This document shows, one piece after another, positions 49,464 through 61,775 of a stretch of DNA of 64,000 nucleotides (its first letter is position 1; every line of letters starts with the position of its first letter). The notes beneath the pieces are model-generated. The model saw only the letters and a program-made list of their open reading frames with translations, was not told the DNA's origin and searched no databases. Source of the stretch: Synaphobranchus kaupii (Eukaryota; Chordata; Actinopteri; Anguilliformes; Synaphobranchidae); the NCBI GenBank assembly GCA_029718625.1, contig JAINUF010000027.1, positions 1,906,676 to 1,970,675 on the forward strand, read 5' to 3'. Made by a program: the position numbers and the translations under genes.

Positions 49464-50487
49464 ATTACATTACATTACATTACATTACATTCATTTAGCA
49501 GACGCTTTTATCCAAAGCGACGTACAGTAAGTGCATACAGAGAAATCATCAAGATCACTACAGAACAGACAAAGCACATCCTTCCCATAATGTAGCAGCT
49601 ATCCCTAGCAATGAACGTCGACTGTAGTTCACAGTAAGCTCTGGGCAAATCAGCAACACCACACTTCCATTCCAAATACTATTATAAACAATAATAAACA
49701 GACAGGAAAACACAGCAGCACCAGTGCCACAGCTCAGAACAGCACCAGCACCAGTGCCACAGCTCAGAACAGCACCAGCACCAGTGCCACAACTCAGGAC
49801 AGCACCAGCAGAGGCACCAGCAGTGCCACAGCTCAGAACAGCACCAGCAGAGGCACCAGCAGTGCCACAGCTCAGAACAGCACCAGTGCCACAGCTCATA
49901 ACAGCACCAGCAGAGGCATAAGCAGTGCCACAGCTCAGAACGGCACCAGCACCAGTGCCACAGCTCAGAACAGCACCAGCAGAGGCACCAGCAGTGCCAC
50001 AGCTCAGAACGGCACCAGCACCAGTGCCACAGCTCAGAACAGCACCAGCAGAGGGACCAGCAGTAGTGCCACAGCTCAGAACAGCACCAGCAGAGGCACC
50101 AGCAGTGCCACAGCTCAGAACAGCACCAGCAGAGGCACCAGCACCAGTGCCACAGCTCAGAACAGCACCAGCAGAGGCACCAGCAGTGCCACAGCTCAGA
50201 ACGGCACCAGCACCAGTGCCACAGCTCAGAACAGCACCAGCAGAGGCACCAGCAGTGCCACAGCTCAGAACAGCACCAGCACCAGTGCCACAGCTCAGAA
50301 CAGCACCAGCAGAGGCACCAGCAGTGCCACAGCTCAGAACAGCACCAGCAGAGGCACCAGCACCAGTGCCACAGCTCAGAACAGCACCAGCAGAGGCACC
50401 AGCAGTGCCACAGCTCAGAACAGCACCAGCACCTGTGCCACAGCTCAGAACAGCAGCAGCACCAGTGCCAGAGCTCAAAACAGCAGC
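49464..50487. repeat. Unit 46 (1,024 bp class)
   Basis: The spacer is 49,464-49,723 with five ATTAC. GGCATAAGC at about 49,916 is shared with unit 4. Confidence 0.95.
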
Positions 50488-51405
50488 ATTACATTACATT
50501 ACATTCATTTAGCAGACGCTTTTATCCAAAGCGACGTACAGTAAGTGCATACAGAGAAATCATCAAGATCACTACAGAACAGACAAAGCACATCCTTCCC
50601 ATAATGTAGCAGCTATCCCTAGCAATGAACGTCGACTGTAGTTCACAGTAAGCTCTGGGCAAATCAGCAACACCACACTTCCATTCCAAATACTATTATA
50701 AACAATAATAAACAGACAGGAAAACACAGCAGCACCAGTGCCACAGCTCAGAACAGCACCTGCACCAGTGCCACAACTCAGGACAGCACCAGCAGAGGCA
50801 CCAGCAGTGCCACAGCTCAGAACAGCACCAGCAGAGGCACCAGCAGTGCCACAGCTCAGAACAGCACCAGTGCCACAGCTCATAACAGCACCAGCAGAGG
50901 CACCAGCAGTGCCACAGCTCAGAACGGCACCAGCACCAGTGCCACAGCTCAGAACAGCACCAGCAGAGGCACCAGCAGTGCCACAGCTCAGAACAGCACC
51001 AGCACCAGTGCCACAGCTCAGAACAGCACCAGCAGAGGCACCAGCAGTGCCACAGCTCAGAACACCACCAGCACCTGTGCCACAGCTCAGAACAGCACCA
51101 GCAGAGGCACCAGCACCAGTGCCACAGCTCAGAACAGCACCAGCAGAGGCACCAGCAGTGCCACAGCTCAGAACACCACCAGCACCTGTGCCACAGCTCA
51201 GAACAGCACCAGCAGAGGCACCAGCAGTGCCACAGCTCAGAACGGCACCAGCACCAGTGCCACAGCTCAGAACGGCACCAGCATAGGCACCAGCACCAGT
51301 GCCACAGCTCAGAACGGCACCAGCACCAGTGCCACAGCTCAGAACAGCACCAGCAGAGGCACCAGCAGTGACACAGCTCAGAACAGCACCAGCAGCGGCA
51401 CCAGT

Positions 51406-51592
51406 GCCACTGCAAACCACTTCCTGCAGTGCCCTGGGAGCCCCCTGAAAACCACCTCCTGCAGTGCCCTGCAAGCCCCCTGTAAAACCACCTCCTGTCA
51501 GTGCCCTGGGAGCCCCCTGCACACCACCTCTCGTGCCCTGGGAGCCACAGCTCAGAACGGCGGCAGCAGCACCAGTGTCGGGGCTCAGAGAT

Positions 51593-51637
<45 letters not shown>

Positions 51638-51674
51638 CCACCACCACCACCACCACCACCACCACCACCACCAC
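51406..51674. repeat. Module 6: C-rich repeat plus (CAG)14(CAC)13
   Basis: CAG runs 51,594-51,635 and CAC 51,636-51,674, followed by CAGCATCAGTGCC rather than the usual CAGCACCAGTGCC. Confidence 0.95.
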
Positions 51675-52227
51675 CAGCATCAGTGCCACAGCTCAGAACA
51701 GCCCCAGCAGAGGCACCAGCAGTGCCACAGCTCAGAACACCACCAGCACCTGTGCCACAGCTCAGAACAGCACCAGCAGAGGCACCAGCAGTGCCACAGC
51801 TCAGAGCAGCACCAGCAGAGGCACCAGCAGTGCCACAGCTCAGAACGGCACCAGCAGCGGCACCAGCAGTGCCACAGCTCAGAACACCACCAGCACCTGT
51901 GCCACAGCTCAGAACAGCACCAGCAGAGGCACCAGCACCAGTGCCACAGCTCAGAACAGCACCAGCAGAGGCACCAGCAGTGCCACAGCTCAGAACACCA
52001 CCAGCACCTGTGCCACAGCTCAGAACAGCACCAGCAGAGGCACCAGCAGTGCCACAGCTCAGAACGGCACCAGCACCAGTGCCACAGCTCAGAACGGCAC
52101 CAGCATAGGCACCAGCACCAGTGCCACAGCTCAGAACGGCACCAGCACCAGTGCCACAGCTCAGAACAGCACCAGCAGAGGCACCAGCAGTGCCACAGCT
52201 CAGAACAGCACCAGCAGCGGCACCAGT

Positions 52228-52414
52228 GCCACTGCAAACCACTTCCTGCAGTGCCCTGGGAGCCCCCTGAAAACCACCTCCTGCAGTGCCCTGCAAGCCC
52301 CCTGTAAAACCACCTCCTGTCAGTGCCCTGGGAGCCCCCTGCACACCACCTCTCGTGCCCTGGGAGCCACAGCTCAGAACGGCGGCAGCAGCACCAGTGT
52401 CGGGGCTCAGAGAT

Positions 52415-52450
<36 letters not shown>

Positions 52451-52508
52451 CCACCACCACCACCACCACCACCACCACCACCACCACCACCACCACCACC
52501 ACCACCAC
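52228..52508. repeat. Module 7: C-rich repeat plus (CAG)11(CAC)20
   Basis: CAG runs 52,416-52,448 and CAC 52,449-52,508, the longest CAC tract in the window. Confidence 0.95.
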
Positions 52509-52716
52509 CAGCAGTGCCACAGCTCAGAACAGCACCAGCAGAGGCACCAGCAGTGCCACAGCTCAGAAAAGCACCAGCAGAGGCACCAGCACCAGTGCCA
52601 CAGCTCAGAACAGCACCAGCAGAGGCACCAGCAGTGCCACAGCTCAGAATAGCACCAGCACCTGTGCCACAGCTCAGAACAGCAGCAGCACCAGTGCCAG
52701 AGCTCAAAACAGCAGC

Positions 52717-53960
52717 ATTACATTACATTACATTACATTACATTCATTTAGCAGACGCTTTTATCCAAAGCGACGTACAGTAAGTGCATACAGAGAAATC
52801 ATCAAGATCACTACAGAACAGACAAAGCACATCCTTCCCATAATGTAGCAGCTATCCCTAGCAATGAACGTCGACTGTAGTTCACAGTAAGCTCTGGGCA
52901 AATCAGCAACACCACACTTCCATTCCAAATACTATTATAAACAATAATAAACAGACAGGAAAACACAGCAGCACCAGTGCCACAGCTCAGAACAGCACCT
53001 TCACCAGTGCCACAACTCAGGACAGCACCAGCAGAGGCACCAGCAGTGCCACAGCTCAGAACGGCACCAGCACCAGTGCCACAGCTCAGAACAGCACCAG
53101 CAGAGGGACCAGCAGTAGTGCCACAGCTCAGAACAGCACCAGCAGAGGCACCAGCAGTGCCACAGCTCAGAACAGCACCAGCAGAGGCACCAGCACCAGT
53201 GCCACAGCTCAGAACGGCACCAGCACCAGTGCCACAGCTCAGAACAGCCCCAGCAGAGGCACCAGCAGTGCCACAGCTCAGAACACCACCAGCACCTGTG
53301 CCACAGCTCAGAACAGCACCAGCAGAGGCACCAGCAGTGCCACAGCTCAGAGCAGCACCAGCAGAGGCACCAGCAGTGCCACAGCTCAGAACGGCACCAG
53401 CAGCGGCACCAGCAGTGCCACAGCTCAGAACACCACCAGCACCTGTGCCACAGCTCAGAACAGCACCAGCAGAGGCACCAGCACCAGTGCCACAGCTCAG
53501 AACAGCACCAGCAGAGGCACCAGCAGTGCCACAGCTCAGAACACCACCAGCACCTGTGCCACAGCTCAGAACAGCACCAGCAGAGGCACCAGCAGTGCCA
53601 CAGCTCAGAACGGCACCAGCACCAGTGCCACAGCTCAGAACGGCACCAGCATAGGCACCAGCACCAGTGCCACAGCTCAGAACGGCACCAGCACCAGTGC
53701 CACAGCTCAGAACAGCACCAGCAGAGGCACCAGCAGTGCCACAGCTCAGAACAGCACCAGCAGCGGCACCAGTGCCACTGCAAACCACTTCCTGCAGTGC
53801 CCTGGGAGCCCCCTGAAAACCACCTCCTGCAGTGCCCTGCAAGCCCCCTGTAAAACCACCTCCTGTCAGTGCCCTGGGAGCCCCCTGCACACCACCTCTC
53901 GTGCCCTGGGAGCCACAGCTCAGAACGGCGGCAGCAGCACCAGTGTCGGGGCTCAGAGAT

Positions 53961-53996
<36 letters not shown>

Positions 53997-54256
53997 CCAC
54001 CACCACCACCACCACCACCACCACCACCACCACCACCACCACCACCACCAGCAGTGCCACAGCTCAGAACAGCACCAGCAGAGGCACCAGCAGTGCCACA
54101 GCTCAGAAAAGCACCAGCAGAGGCACCAGCACCAGTGCCACAGCTCAGAACAGCACCAGCAGAGGCACCAGCAGTGCCACAGCTCAGAACAGCACCAGCA
54201 CCTGTGCCACAGCTCAGAACAGCAGCAGCACCAGTGCCAGAGCTCAAAACAGCAGC
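52717..54256. repeat. Unit 48 (1,540 bp), carries module 8
   Basis: The spacer is 52,717-52,976 with five ATTAC. The block starts with GCACCTTCACC, shared with units 51 and 55. Confidence 0.95.
53774..54048. repeat. Module 8: C-rich repeat plus (CAG)11(CAC)18
   Basis: CAG runs 53,962-53,994 and CAC 53,995-54,048. It corresponds to module 11 in the 6.3 kb duplication. Confidence 0.95.
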
Positions 54257-55200
54257 ATTACATTACATTACATTACATTACATTCATTTAGCAGACGCTT
54301 TTATCCAAAGCGACGTACAGTAAGTGCATACAGAGAAATCATCAAGATCACTACAGAACAGACAAAGCACATCCTTCCCATAATGTAGCAGCTATCCCTA
54401 GCAATGAACGTCGACTGTAGTTCACAGTAAGCTCTGGGCAAATCAGCAACACCACACTTCCATTCCAAATACTATTATAAACAATAATAAACAGACAGGA
54501 AAACACAGCAGCACCAGTGCCACAGCTCAGAACAGCACCAGCACCAGTGCCACAGCTCAGAACAGCACCAGCACCAGTGCCACAACTCAGGACAGCACCA
54601 GCAGAGGCACCAGCAGTGCCACAGCTCAGAACGGCACCAGCAGCGGCACCAGCAGTGCCACAGCTCAGAACACCACCAGCACCTGTGCCACAGCTCAGAA
54701 CAGCACCAGCAGAGGCACCAGCACCAGTGCCACAGCTCAGAACAGCACCAGCAGAGGCACCAGCAGTGCCACAGCTCAGAACACCACCAGCACCTGTGCC
54801 ACAGCTCAGAACAGCACCAGCAGAGGCACCAGCAGTGCCACAGCTCAGAACGGCACCAGCACCAGTGCCACAGCTCAGAACGGCACCAGCATAGGCACCA
54901 GCACCAGTGCCACAGCTCAGAACGGCACCAGCACCAGTGCCACAGCTCAGAACAGCACCAGCAGAGGCACCAGCAGTGCCACAGCTCAGAACAGCACCAG
55001 CAGCGGCACCAGTGCCACTGCAAACCACTTCCTGCAGTGCCCTGGGAGCCCCCTGAAAACCACCTCCTGCAGTGCCCTGCAAGCCCCCTGTAAAACCACC
55101 TCCTGTCAGTGCCCTGGGAGCCCCCTGCACACCACCTCTCGTGCCCTGGGAGCCACAGCTCAGAACGGCGGCAGCAGCACCAGTGTCGGGGCTCAGAGAT

Positions 55201-55233
<33 letters not shown>

Positions 55234-55481
55234 CCACCACCACCACCACCACCACCACCACCACCACCACCACCAGCAGTGCCACAGCTCAGAACAGCAC
55301 CAGCAGAGGCACCAGCAGTGCCACAGCTCAGAAAAGCACCAGCAGAGGCACCAGCACCAGTGCCACAGCTCAGAACAGCACCAGCAGAGGCACCAGCAGT
55401 GCCACAGCTCAGAACAGCACCAGCACCTGTGCCACAGCTCAGAACAGCAGCAGCACCAGTGCCAGAGCTCAAAACAGCAGC
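54257..55481. repeat. Unit 49 (1,225 bp), carries module 9
   Basis: The spacer is 54,257-54,516 with five ATTAC. Unit 53 is its twin; the 12 bp length difference equals the CAG/CAC difference between modules 9 and 12. Confidence 0.95.
55014..55273. repeat. Module 9: C-rich repeat plus (CAG)10(CAC)14
   Basis: CAG runs 55,202-55,231 and CAC 55,232-55,273. Confidence 0.95.
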
Positions 55482-56574
55482 ATTACATTACATTACATTA
55501 CATTACATTCATTTAGCAGACGCTTTTATCCAAAGCGACGTACAGTAAGTGCATACAGAGAAATCATCAAGATCACTACAGAACAGACAAAGCACATCCT
55601 TCCCATAATGTAGCAGCTATCCCTAGCAATGAACGTCGACTGTAGTTCACAGTAAGCTCTGGGCAAATCAGCAACACCACACTTCCATTCCAAATACTAT
55701 TATAAACAATAATAAACAGACAGGAAAACACAGCAGCACCAGTGCCACAGCTCAGAACAGCACCAGCACCAGTGCCACAGCTCAGAACAGCACCAGCACC
55801 AGTGCCACAACTCAGGACAGCACCAGCAGAGGCACCAGCAGTGCCACAGCTCAGAACAGCACCAGCAGAGGCACCAGCAGTGCCACAGCTCAGAACAGCA
55901 CCAGTGCCACAGCTCATAACAGCACCAACAGAGGCACCAGCAGTGCCACAGCTCAGAACGGCACCAGCACCAGTGCCACAGCTCAGAACAGCACCAGCAG
56001 AGGCACCAGCAGTGCCACAGCTCAGAACGGCACCAGCACCAGTGCCACAGCTCAGAACAGCACCAGCAGAGGGACCAGCAGTGCCACAGCTCAGAACGGC
56101 ACCAGCACCAGTGCCACAGCTCAGAACAGCACCAGCAGAGGGACCAGCAGTAGTGCCACAGCTCAGAACAGCACCAGCAGAGGCACCAGCAGTGCCACAG
56201 CTCAGAACAGCCCCAGCAGAGGCACCAGCACCAGTGCCACAGCTCAGAACAGCACCAGCAGAGGCACCAGCAGTGCCACAGCTCAGAACGGCACCAGCAC
56301 CAGTGCCACAGCTCAGAACAGCACCAGCAGAGGCACCAGCAGTGCCACAGCTCAGAACAGCACCAGCACCAGTGCCACAGCTCAGAACAGCACCAGCAGA
56401 GGCACCAGCAGTGCCACAGCTCAGAACAGCACCAGCAGAGGCACCAGCACCAGTGCCACAGCTCAGAACAGCACCAGCAGAGGCACCAGCAGTGCCACAG
56501 CTCAGAACAGCACCAGCACCTGTGCCACAGCTCAGAACAGCAGCAGCACCAGTGCCAGAGCTCAAAACAGCAGC
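55482..56574. repeat. Unit 50 (1,093 bp)
   Basis: The spacer is 55,482-55,741 with five ATTAC. The block has CACCAACAGAGG near 55,925 and AGCCCCAGC near 56,211. Unit 54 reads AGCACCAGC at the latter position. Confidence 0.95.
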
Positions 56575-57843
56575 ATTACATTACATTACATTCATTTAGC
56601 AGACGCTTTTATCCAAAGCGACGTACAGTAAGTGCATACAGAGAAATCATCAAGATCACTACAGAACAGACAAAGCACATCCTTCCCATAATGTAGCAGC
56701 TATCCCTAGCAATGAACGTCGACTGTAGTTCACAGTAAGCTCTGGGCAAATCAGCAACACCACACTTCCATTCCAAATACTATTATAAACAATAATAAAC
56801 AGACAGGAAAACACAGCAGCACCAGTGCCACAGCTCAGAACAGCACCTTCACCAGTGCCACAACTCAGGACAGCACCAGCAGAGGCACCAGCAGTGCCAC
56901 AGCTCAGAACAGCACCAGCAGAGGCACCAGCAGTGCCACAGCTCAGAACAGCACCAGTGCCACAGCTCAGAACAGCACCAGCAGAGGCACCAGCACCAGT
57001 GCCACAGCTCAGAACAGCACCAGCAGAGGCACCAGCAGTGCCACAGCTCAGAACAGCACCAGCAGAGGGACCAGCAGTGCCACAGCTCAGAACGGCACCA
57101 GCACCAGTGCCACAGCTCAGAACAGCACCAGCAGAGGGACTAGCAGTAGTGCCACAGCTCAGAACAGTACCAGCAGAGGCACCAGCAGTGCCACAGCTCA
57201 GAACAGCACCAGTGCCACAGCTCATAACAGCACCAGCAGAGGCACCAGCAGTGCCACAGCTCAGAACGGCACCAGCACCAGTGCCACAGCTCAGAACAGC
57301 ACCAGCAGAGGCACCAGCAGTGCCACAGCTCAGAACACCACCAGCACCTGTGCCACAACTCAGGACAGCACCAGCAGAGGCACCAGCAGTGCCACAGCTC
57401 AGAACAGCACCAGCAGAGGCACCAGCAGTGCCACAGCTCAGAACAGCACCAGTGCCACAGCTCAGAACAGCACCAGCAGAGGCACCAGCAGTGCCACAGC
57501 TCAGAACAGCACCAGCAGAGGGTCCAGCAGTGCCACAGCTCAGAACGGCACCAGCACCAGTGCCACAGCTCAGAACAGCACCAGCAGAGGGACTAGCAGT
57601 AGTGCCACAGCTCAGAACAGCACCAGCAGAGGCACCAGCAGTGCCACAGCTCAGAACAGCACCAGCAGAGGCACCAGCAGTGCCACAGCTCAGAAAAGCA
57701 CCAGCAGAGGCACCAGCACCAGTGCCACAGCTCAGAACAGCACCAGCAGAGGCACCAGCAGTGCCACAGCTCAGAACAGCACCAGCACCTGTGCCACAGC
57801 TCAGAACAGCAGCAGCACCAGTGCCAGAGCTCAAAACAGCAGC
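56575..57843. repeat. Unit 51 (1,269 bp), two blocks fused without a spacer
   Basis: The spacer is 56,575-56,824 with three ATTAC. The start-of-block signature CCACAACTCAGG recurs internally near 57,353, directly after a GCACCTGTG end-type unit. A spacer has therefore been lost or skipped between two former blocks. Confidence 0.93.
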
Positions 57844-59266
57844 ATTACATTACATTACATTACATTACATTCATTTAGCAGACGCTTTTATCCAAAGCGA
57901 CGTACAGTAAGTGCATACAGAGAAATCATCAAGATCACTACAGAACAGACAAAGCACATCCTTCCCATAATGTAGCAGCTATCCCTAGCAATGAACGTCG
58001 ACTGTAGTTCACAGTAAGCTCTGGGCAAATCAGCAACACCACACTTCCATTCCAAATACTATTATAAACAATAATAAACAGACAGGAAAACACAGCAGCA
58101 CCAGTGCCACAGCTCAGAACAGCACCAGCACCAGTGCCACAGCTCAGAACAGCACCAGCACCAGTGCCACAACTCAGGACAGCACCAGCAGAGGCACCAG
58201 CAGTGCCACAGCTCAGAACAGCACCAGCAGAGGCACCAGCAGTGCCACAGCTCAGAACAGCACCAGTGCCACAGCTCATAACAGCACCAGCAGAGGCACC
58301 AGCAGTGCCACAGCTCAGAACAGCACCAGCAGACGCACCAGCACCAGTGCCACAGCTCAGAACAGCACCAGCAGAGGCACCAGCAGTGCCACAGCTCAGA
58401 ACAGCACCAGCAGAGGGACCAGCAGTGCCACAGCTCAGAACGGCACCAGCACCAGTGCCACAGCTCAGAACAGCACCAGCAGAGGGACTAGCAGTAGTGC
58501 CACAGCTCAGAACAGCACCAGCAGAGGCACCAGCAGTGCCACAGCTCAGAACAGCACCAGTGCCACAGCTCATAACAGCACCAGCAGAGGCACCAGCAGT
58601 GCCACAGCTCAGAACGGCACCAGCACCAGTGCCACAGCTCAGAACAGCACCAGCAGAGGCACCAGCAGTGCCACAGCTCAGAACAGCACCAGCAGAGGCA
58701 CCAGCAGTGCCACAGCTCAGAACAGCACCAGTGCCACAGCTCATAACAGCACCAGCAGAGGCACCAGCAGTGCCACAGCTCAGAACGGCACCAGCACCAG
58801 TGCCACAGCTCAGAACAGCACCAGCAGAGGCACCAGCAGTGCCACAGCTCAGAACAGCACCAGCACCAGTGCCACAGCTCAGAACAGCACCAGCAGAGGC
58901 ACCAGCAGTGCCACAGCTCAGAACACCACCAGCACCTGTGCCACAGCTCAGAACAGCACCAGCAGAGGCACCAGCACCAGTGCCACAGCTCAGAACAGCA
59001 CCAGCAGAGGCACCAGCAGTGCCACAGCTCAGAACACCACCAGCACCTGTGCCACAGCTCAGAACAGCACCAGCAGAGGCACCAGCAGTGCCACAGCTCA
59101 GAACGGCACCAGCACCAGTGCCACAGCTCAGAACGGCACCAGCATAGGCACCAGCACCAGTGCCACAGCTCAGAACGGCACCAGCACCAGTGCCACAGCT
59201 CAGAACAGCACCAGCAGAGGCACCAGCAGTGACACAGCTCAGAACAGCACCAGCAGCGGCACCAGT

Positions 59267-59453
59267 GCCACTGCAAACCACTTCCTGCAGTGCCCTGGGA
59301 GCCCCCTGAAAACCACCTCCTGCAGTGCCCTGCAAGCCCCCTGTAAAACCACCTCCTGTCAGTGCCCTGGGAGCCCCCTGCACACCACCTCTCGTGCCCT
59401 GGGAGCCACAGCTCAGAACGGCGGCAGCAGCACCAGTGTCGGGGCTCAGAGAT

Positions 59454-59495
<42 letters not shown>

Positions 59496-59535
59496 CCACC
59501 ACCACCACCACCACCACCACCACCACCACCACCAC
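59267..59535. repeat. Module 10: C-rich repeat plus (CAG)13(CAC)14
   Basis: CAG runs 59,455-59,493 and CAC 59,494-59,535. The left edge of the right-hand 6.3 kb duplicate is at 59,533, at the end of this tract. Confidence 0.95.
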
Positions 59536-60088
59536 CAGCACCAGTGCCACAGCTCAGAACAGCCCCAGCAGAGGCACCAGCAGTGCCACAGCTCAGAACA
59601 CCACCAGCACCTGTGCCACAGCTCAGAACAGCACCAGCAGAGGCACCAGCAGTGCCACAGCTCAGAGCAGCACCAGCAGAGGCACCAGCAGTGCCACAGC
59701 TCAGAACGGCACCAGCAGCGGCACCAGCAGTGCCACAGCTCAGAACACCACCAGCACCTGTGCCACAGCTCAGAACAGCACCAGCAGAGGCACCAGCACC
59801 AGTGCCACAGCTCAGAACAGCACCAGCAGAGGCACCAGCAGTGCCACAGCTCAGAACACCACCAGCACCTGTGCCACAGCTCAGAACAGCACCAGCAGAG
59901 GCACCAGCAGTGCCACAGCTCAGAACGGCACCAGCACCAGTGCCACAGCTCAGAACGGCACCAGCATAGGCACCAGCACCAGTGCCACAGCTCAGAACGG
60001 CACCAGCACCAGTGCCACAGCTCAGAACAGCACCAGCAGAGGCACCAGCAGTGCCACAGCTCAGAACAGCACCAGCAGCGGCACCAGT

Positions 60089-60351
60089 GCCACTGCAAAC
60101 CACTTCCTGCAGTGCCCTGGGAGCCCCCTGAAAACCACCTCCTGCAGTGCCCTGCAAGCCCCCTGTAAAACCACCTCCTGTCAGTGCCCTGGGAGCCCCC
60201 TGCACACCACCTCTCGTGCCCTGGGAGCCACAGCTCAGAACGGCGGCAGCAGCACCAGTGTCGGGGCTCAGAGATACAGCAGCAGCAGCAGCAGCAGCAG
60301 CAGCACCACCACCACCACCACCACCACCACCACCACCACCACCACCACCAC
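60089..60351. repeat. Module 11: C-rich repeat plus (CAG)9(CAC)16
   Basis: CAG runs 60,277-60,303, the shortest CAG tract, and CAC 60,304-60,351. Three CAG follow the CAC tract, one more than in module 8. Confidence 0.95.
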
Positions 60352-60562
60352 CAGCAGCAGTGCCACAGCTCAGAACAGCACCAGCAGAGGCACCAGCAGT
60401 GCCACAGCTCAGAAAAGCACCAGCAGAGGCACCAGCACCAGTGCCACAGCTCAGAACAGCACCAGCAGAGGCACCAGCAGTGCCACAGCTCAGAACAGCA
60501 CCAGCACCTGTGCCACAGCTCAGAACAGCAGCAGCACCAGTGCCAGAGCTCAAAACAGCAGC

Positions 60563-61506
60563 ATTACATTACATTACATTACATTACATTCATTTAGCAG
60601 ACGCTTTTATCCAAAGCGACGTACAGTAAGTGCATACAGAGAAATCATCAAGATCACTACAGAACAGACAAAGCACATCCTTCCCATAATGTAGCAGCTA
60701 TCCCTAGCAATGAACGTCGAATGTAGTTCACAGTAAGCTCTGGGCAAATCAGCAACACCACACTTCCATTCCAAATACTATTATAAACAATAATAAACAG
60801 ACAGGAAAACACAGCAGCACCAGTGCCACAGCTCAGAACAGCACCAGCACCAGTGCCACAGCTCAGAACAGCACCAGCACCAGTGCCACAACTCAGGACA
60901 GCACCAGCAGAGGCACCAGCAGTGCCACAGCTCAGAACGGCACCAGCAGCGGCACCAGCAGTGCCACAGCTCAGAACACCACCAGCACCTGTGCCACAGC
61001 TCAGAACAGCACCAGCAGAGGCACCAGCACCAGTGCCACAGCTCAGAACAGCACCAGCAGAGGCACCAGCAGTGCCACAGCTCAGAACACCACCAGCACC
61101 TGTGCCACAGCTCAGAACAGCACCAGCAGAGGCACCAGCAGTGCCACAGCTCAGAACGGCACCAGCACCAGTGCCACAGCTCAGAACGGCACCAGCATAG
61201 GCACCAGCACCAGTGCCACAGCTCAGAACGGCACCAGCACCAGTGCCACAGCTCAGAACAGCACCAGCAGAGGCACCAGCAGTGCCACAGCTCAGAACAG
61301 CACCAGCAGCGGCACCAGTGCCACTGCAAACCACTTCCTGCAGTGCCCTGGGAGCCCCCTGAAAACCACCTCCTGCAGTGCCCTGCAAGCCCCCTGTAAA
61401 ACCACCTCCTGTCAGTGCCCTGGGAGCCCCCTGCACACCACCTCTCGTGCCCTGGGAGCCACAGCTCAGAACGGCGGCAGCAGCACCAGTGTCGGGGCTC
61501 AGAGAT

Positions 61507-61542
<36 letters not shown>

Positions 61543-61775
61543 CCACCACCACCACCACCACCACCACCAGCAGTGCCACAGCTCAGAACAGCACCAGCAG
61601 AGGCACCAGCAGTGCCACAGCTCAGAAAAGCACCAGCAGAGGCACCAGCACCAGTGCCACAGCTCAGAACAGCACCAGCAGAGGCACCAGCAGTGCCACA
61701 GCTCAGAACAGCACCAGCACCTGTGCCACAGCTCAGAACAGCAGCAGCACCAGTGCCAGAGCTCAAAACAGCAGC
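60563..61775. repeat. Unit 53 (1,213 bp), carries module 12
   Basis: The spacer is 60,563-60,822 with five ATTAC. It has a private C-to-A at 60,721 that destroys the GTCGAC hexamer seen in the other spacers I checked. Confidence 0.95.
61320..61567. repeat. Module 12: C-rich repeat plus (CAG)11(CAC)9
   Basis: CAG runs 61,508-61,540 and CAC 61,541-61,567, the shortest CAC tract. Confidence 0.95.

Larger units (their letters stand above)
50488..52716. repeat. Unit 47 (2,229 bp), carries modules 6 and 7
   Basis: The spacer is 50,488-50,737 with three ATTAC. The block begins with the GCACCTGCACC variant and matches the start of unit 14 (offset 37,175 up to its first module). It has CTCAGAGCAGC at about 51,802 where unit 14 reads CTCAGATCAGC. 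Confidence 0.95.
53218..57706. repeat. 6.3 kb-offset duplicate (partner 59,533-64,000 and beyond)
   Basis: The end of unit 48 and units 49-51 map to the end of unit 52 and units 53-55. The offset steps 6,315, 6,306, 6,294 are fully explained by CAG/CAC length changes in modules 8/11 and 9/12 and one extra CAG. The duplicate runs off the window. Confidence 0.9.
57844..60562. repeat. Unit 52 (2,719 bp, longest), carries modules 10 and 11
   Basis: The spacer is 57,844-58,103 with five ATTAC. The head is of the 907 class, with a private AGACGCACC near 58,332, and fuses to a unit-14-like body with two modules. Confidence 0.95.

Noticed and set aside
58488..60098. Cys/Trp-rich minus-strand frame (CWCCSELWHCWCL repeats, up to 536 codons)
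   Set aside because: This is the third reading of the same repeat with no plausible start, and no known cysteine-rich domain spacing other than the 13-residue period imposed by the DNA.
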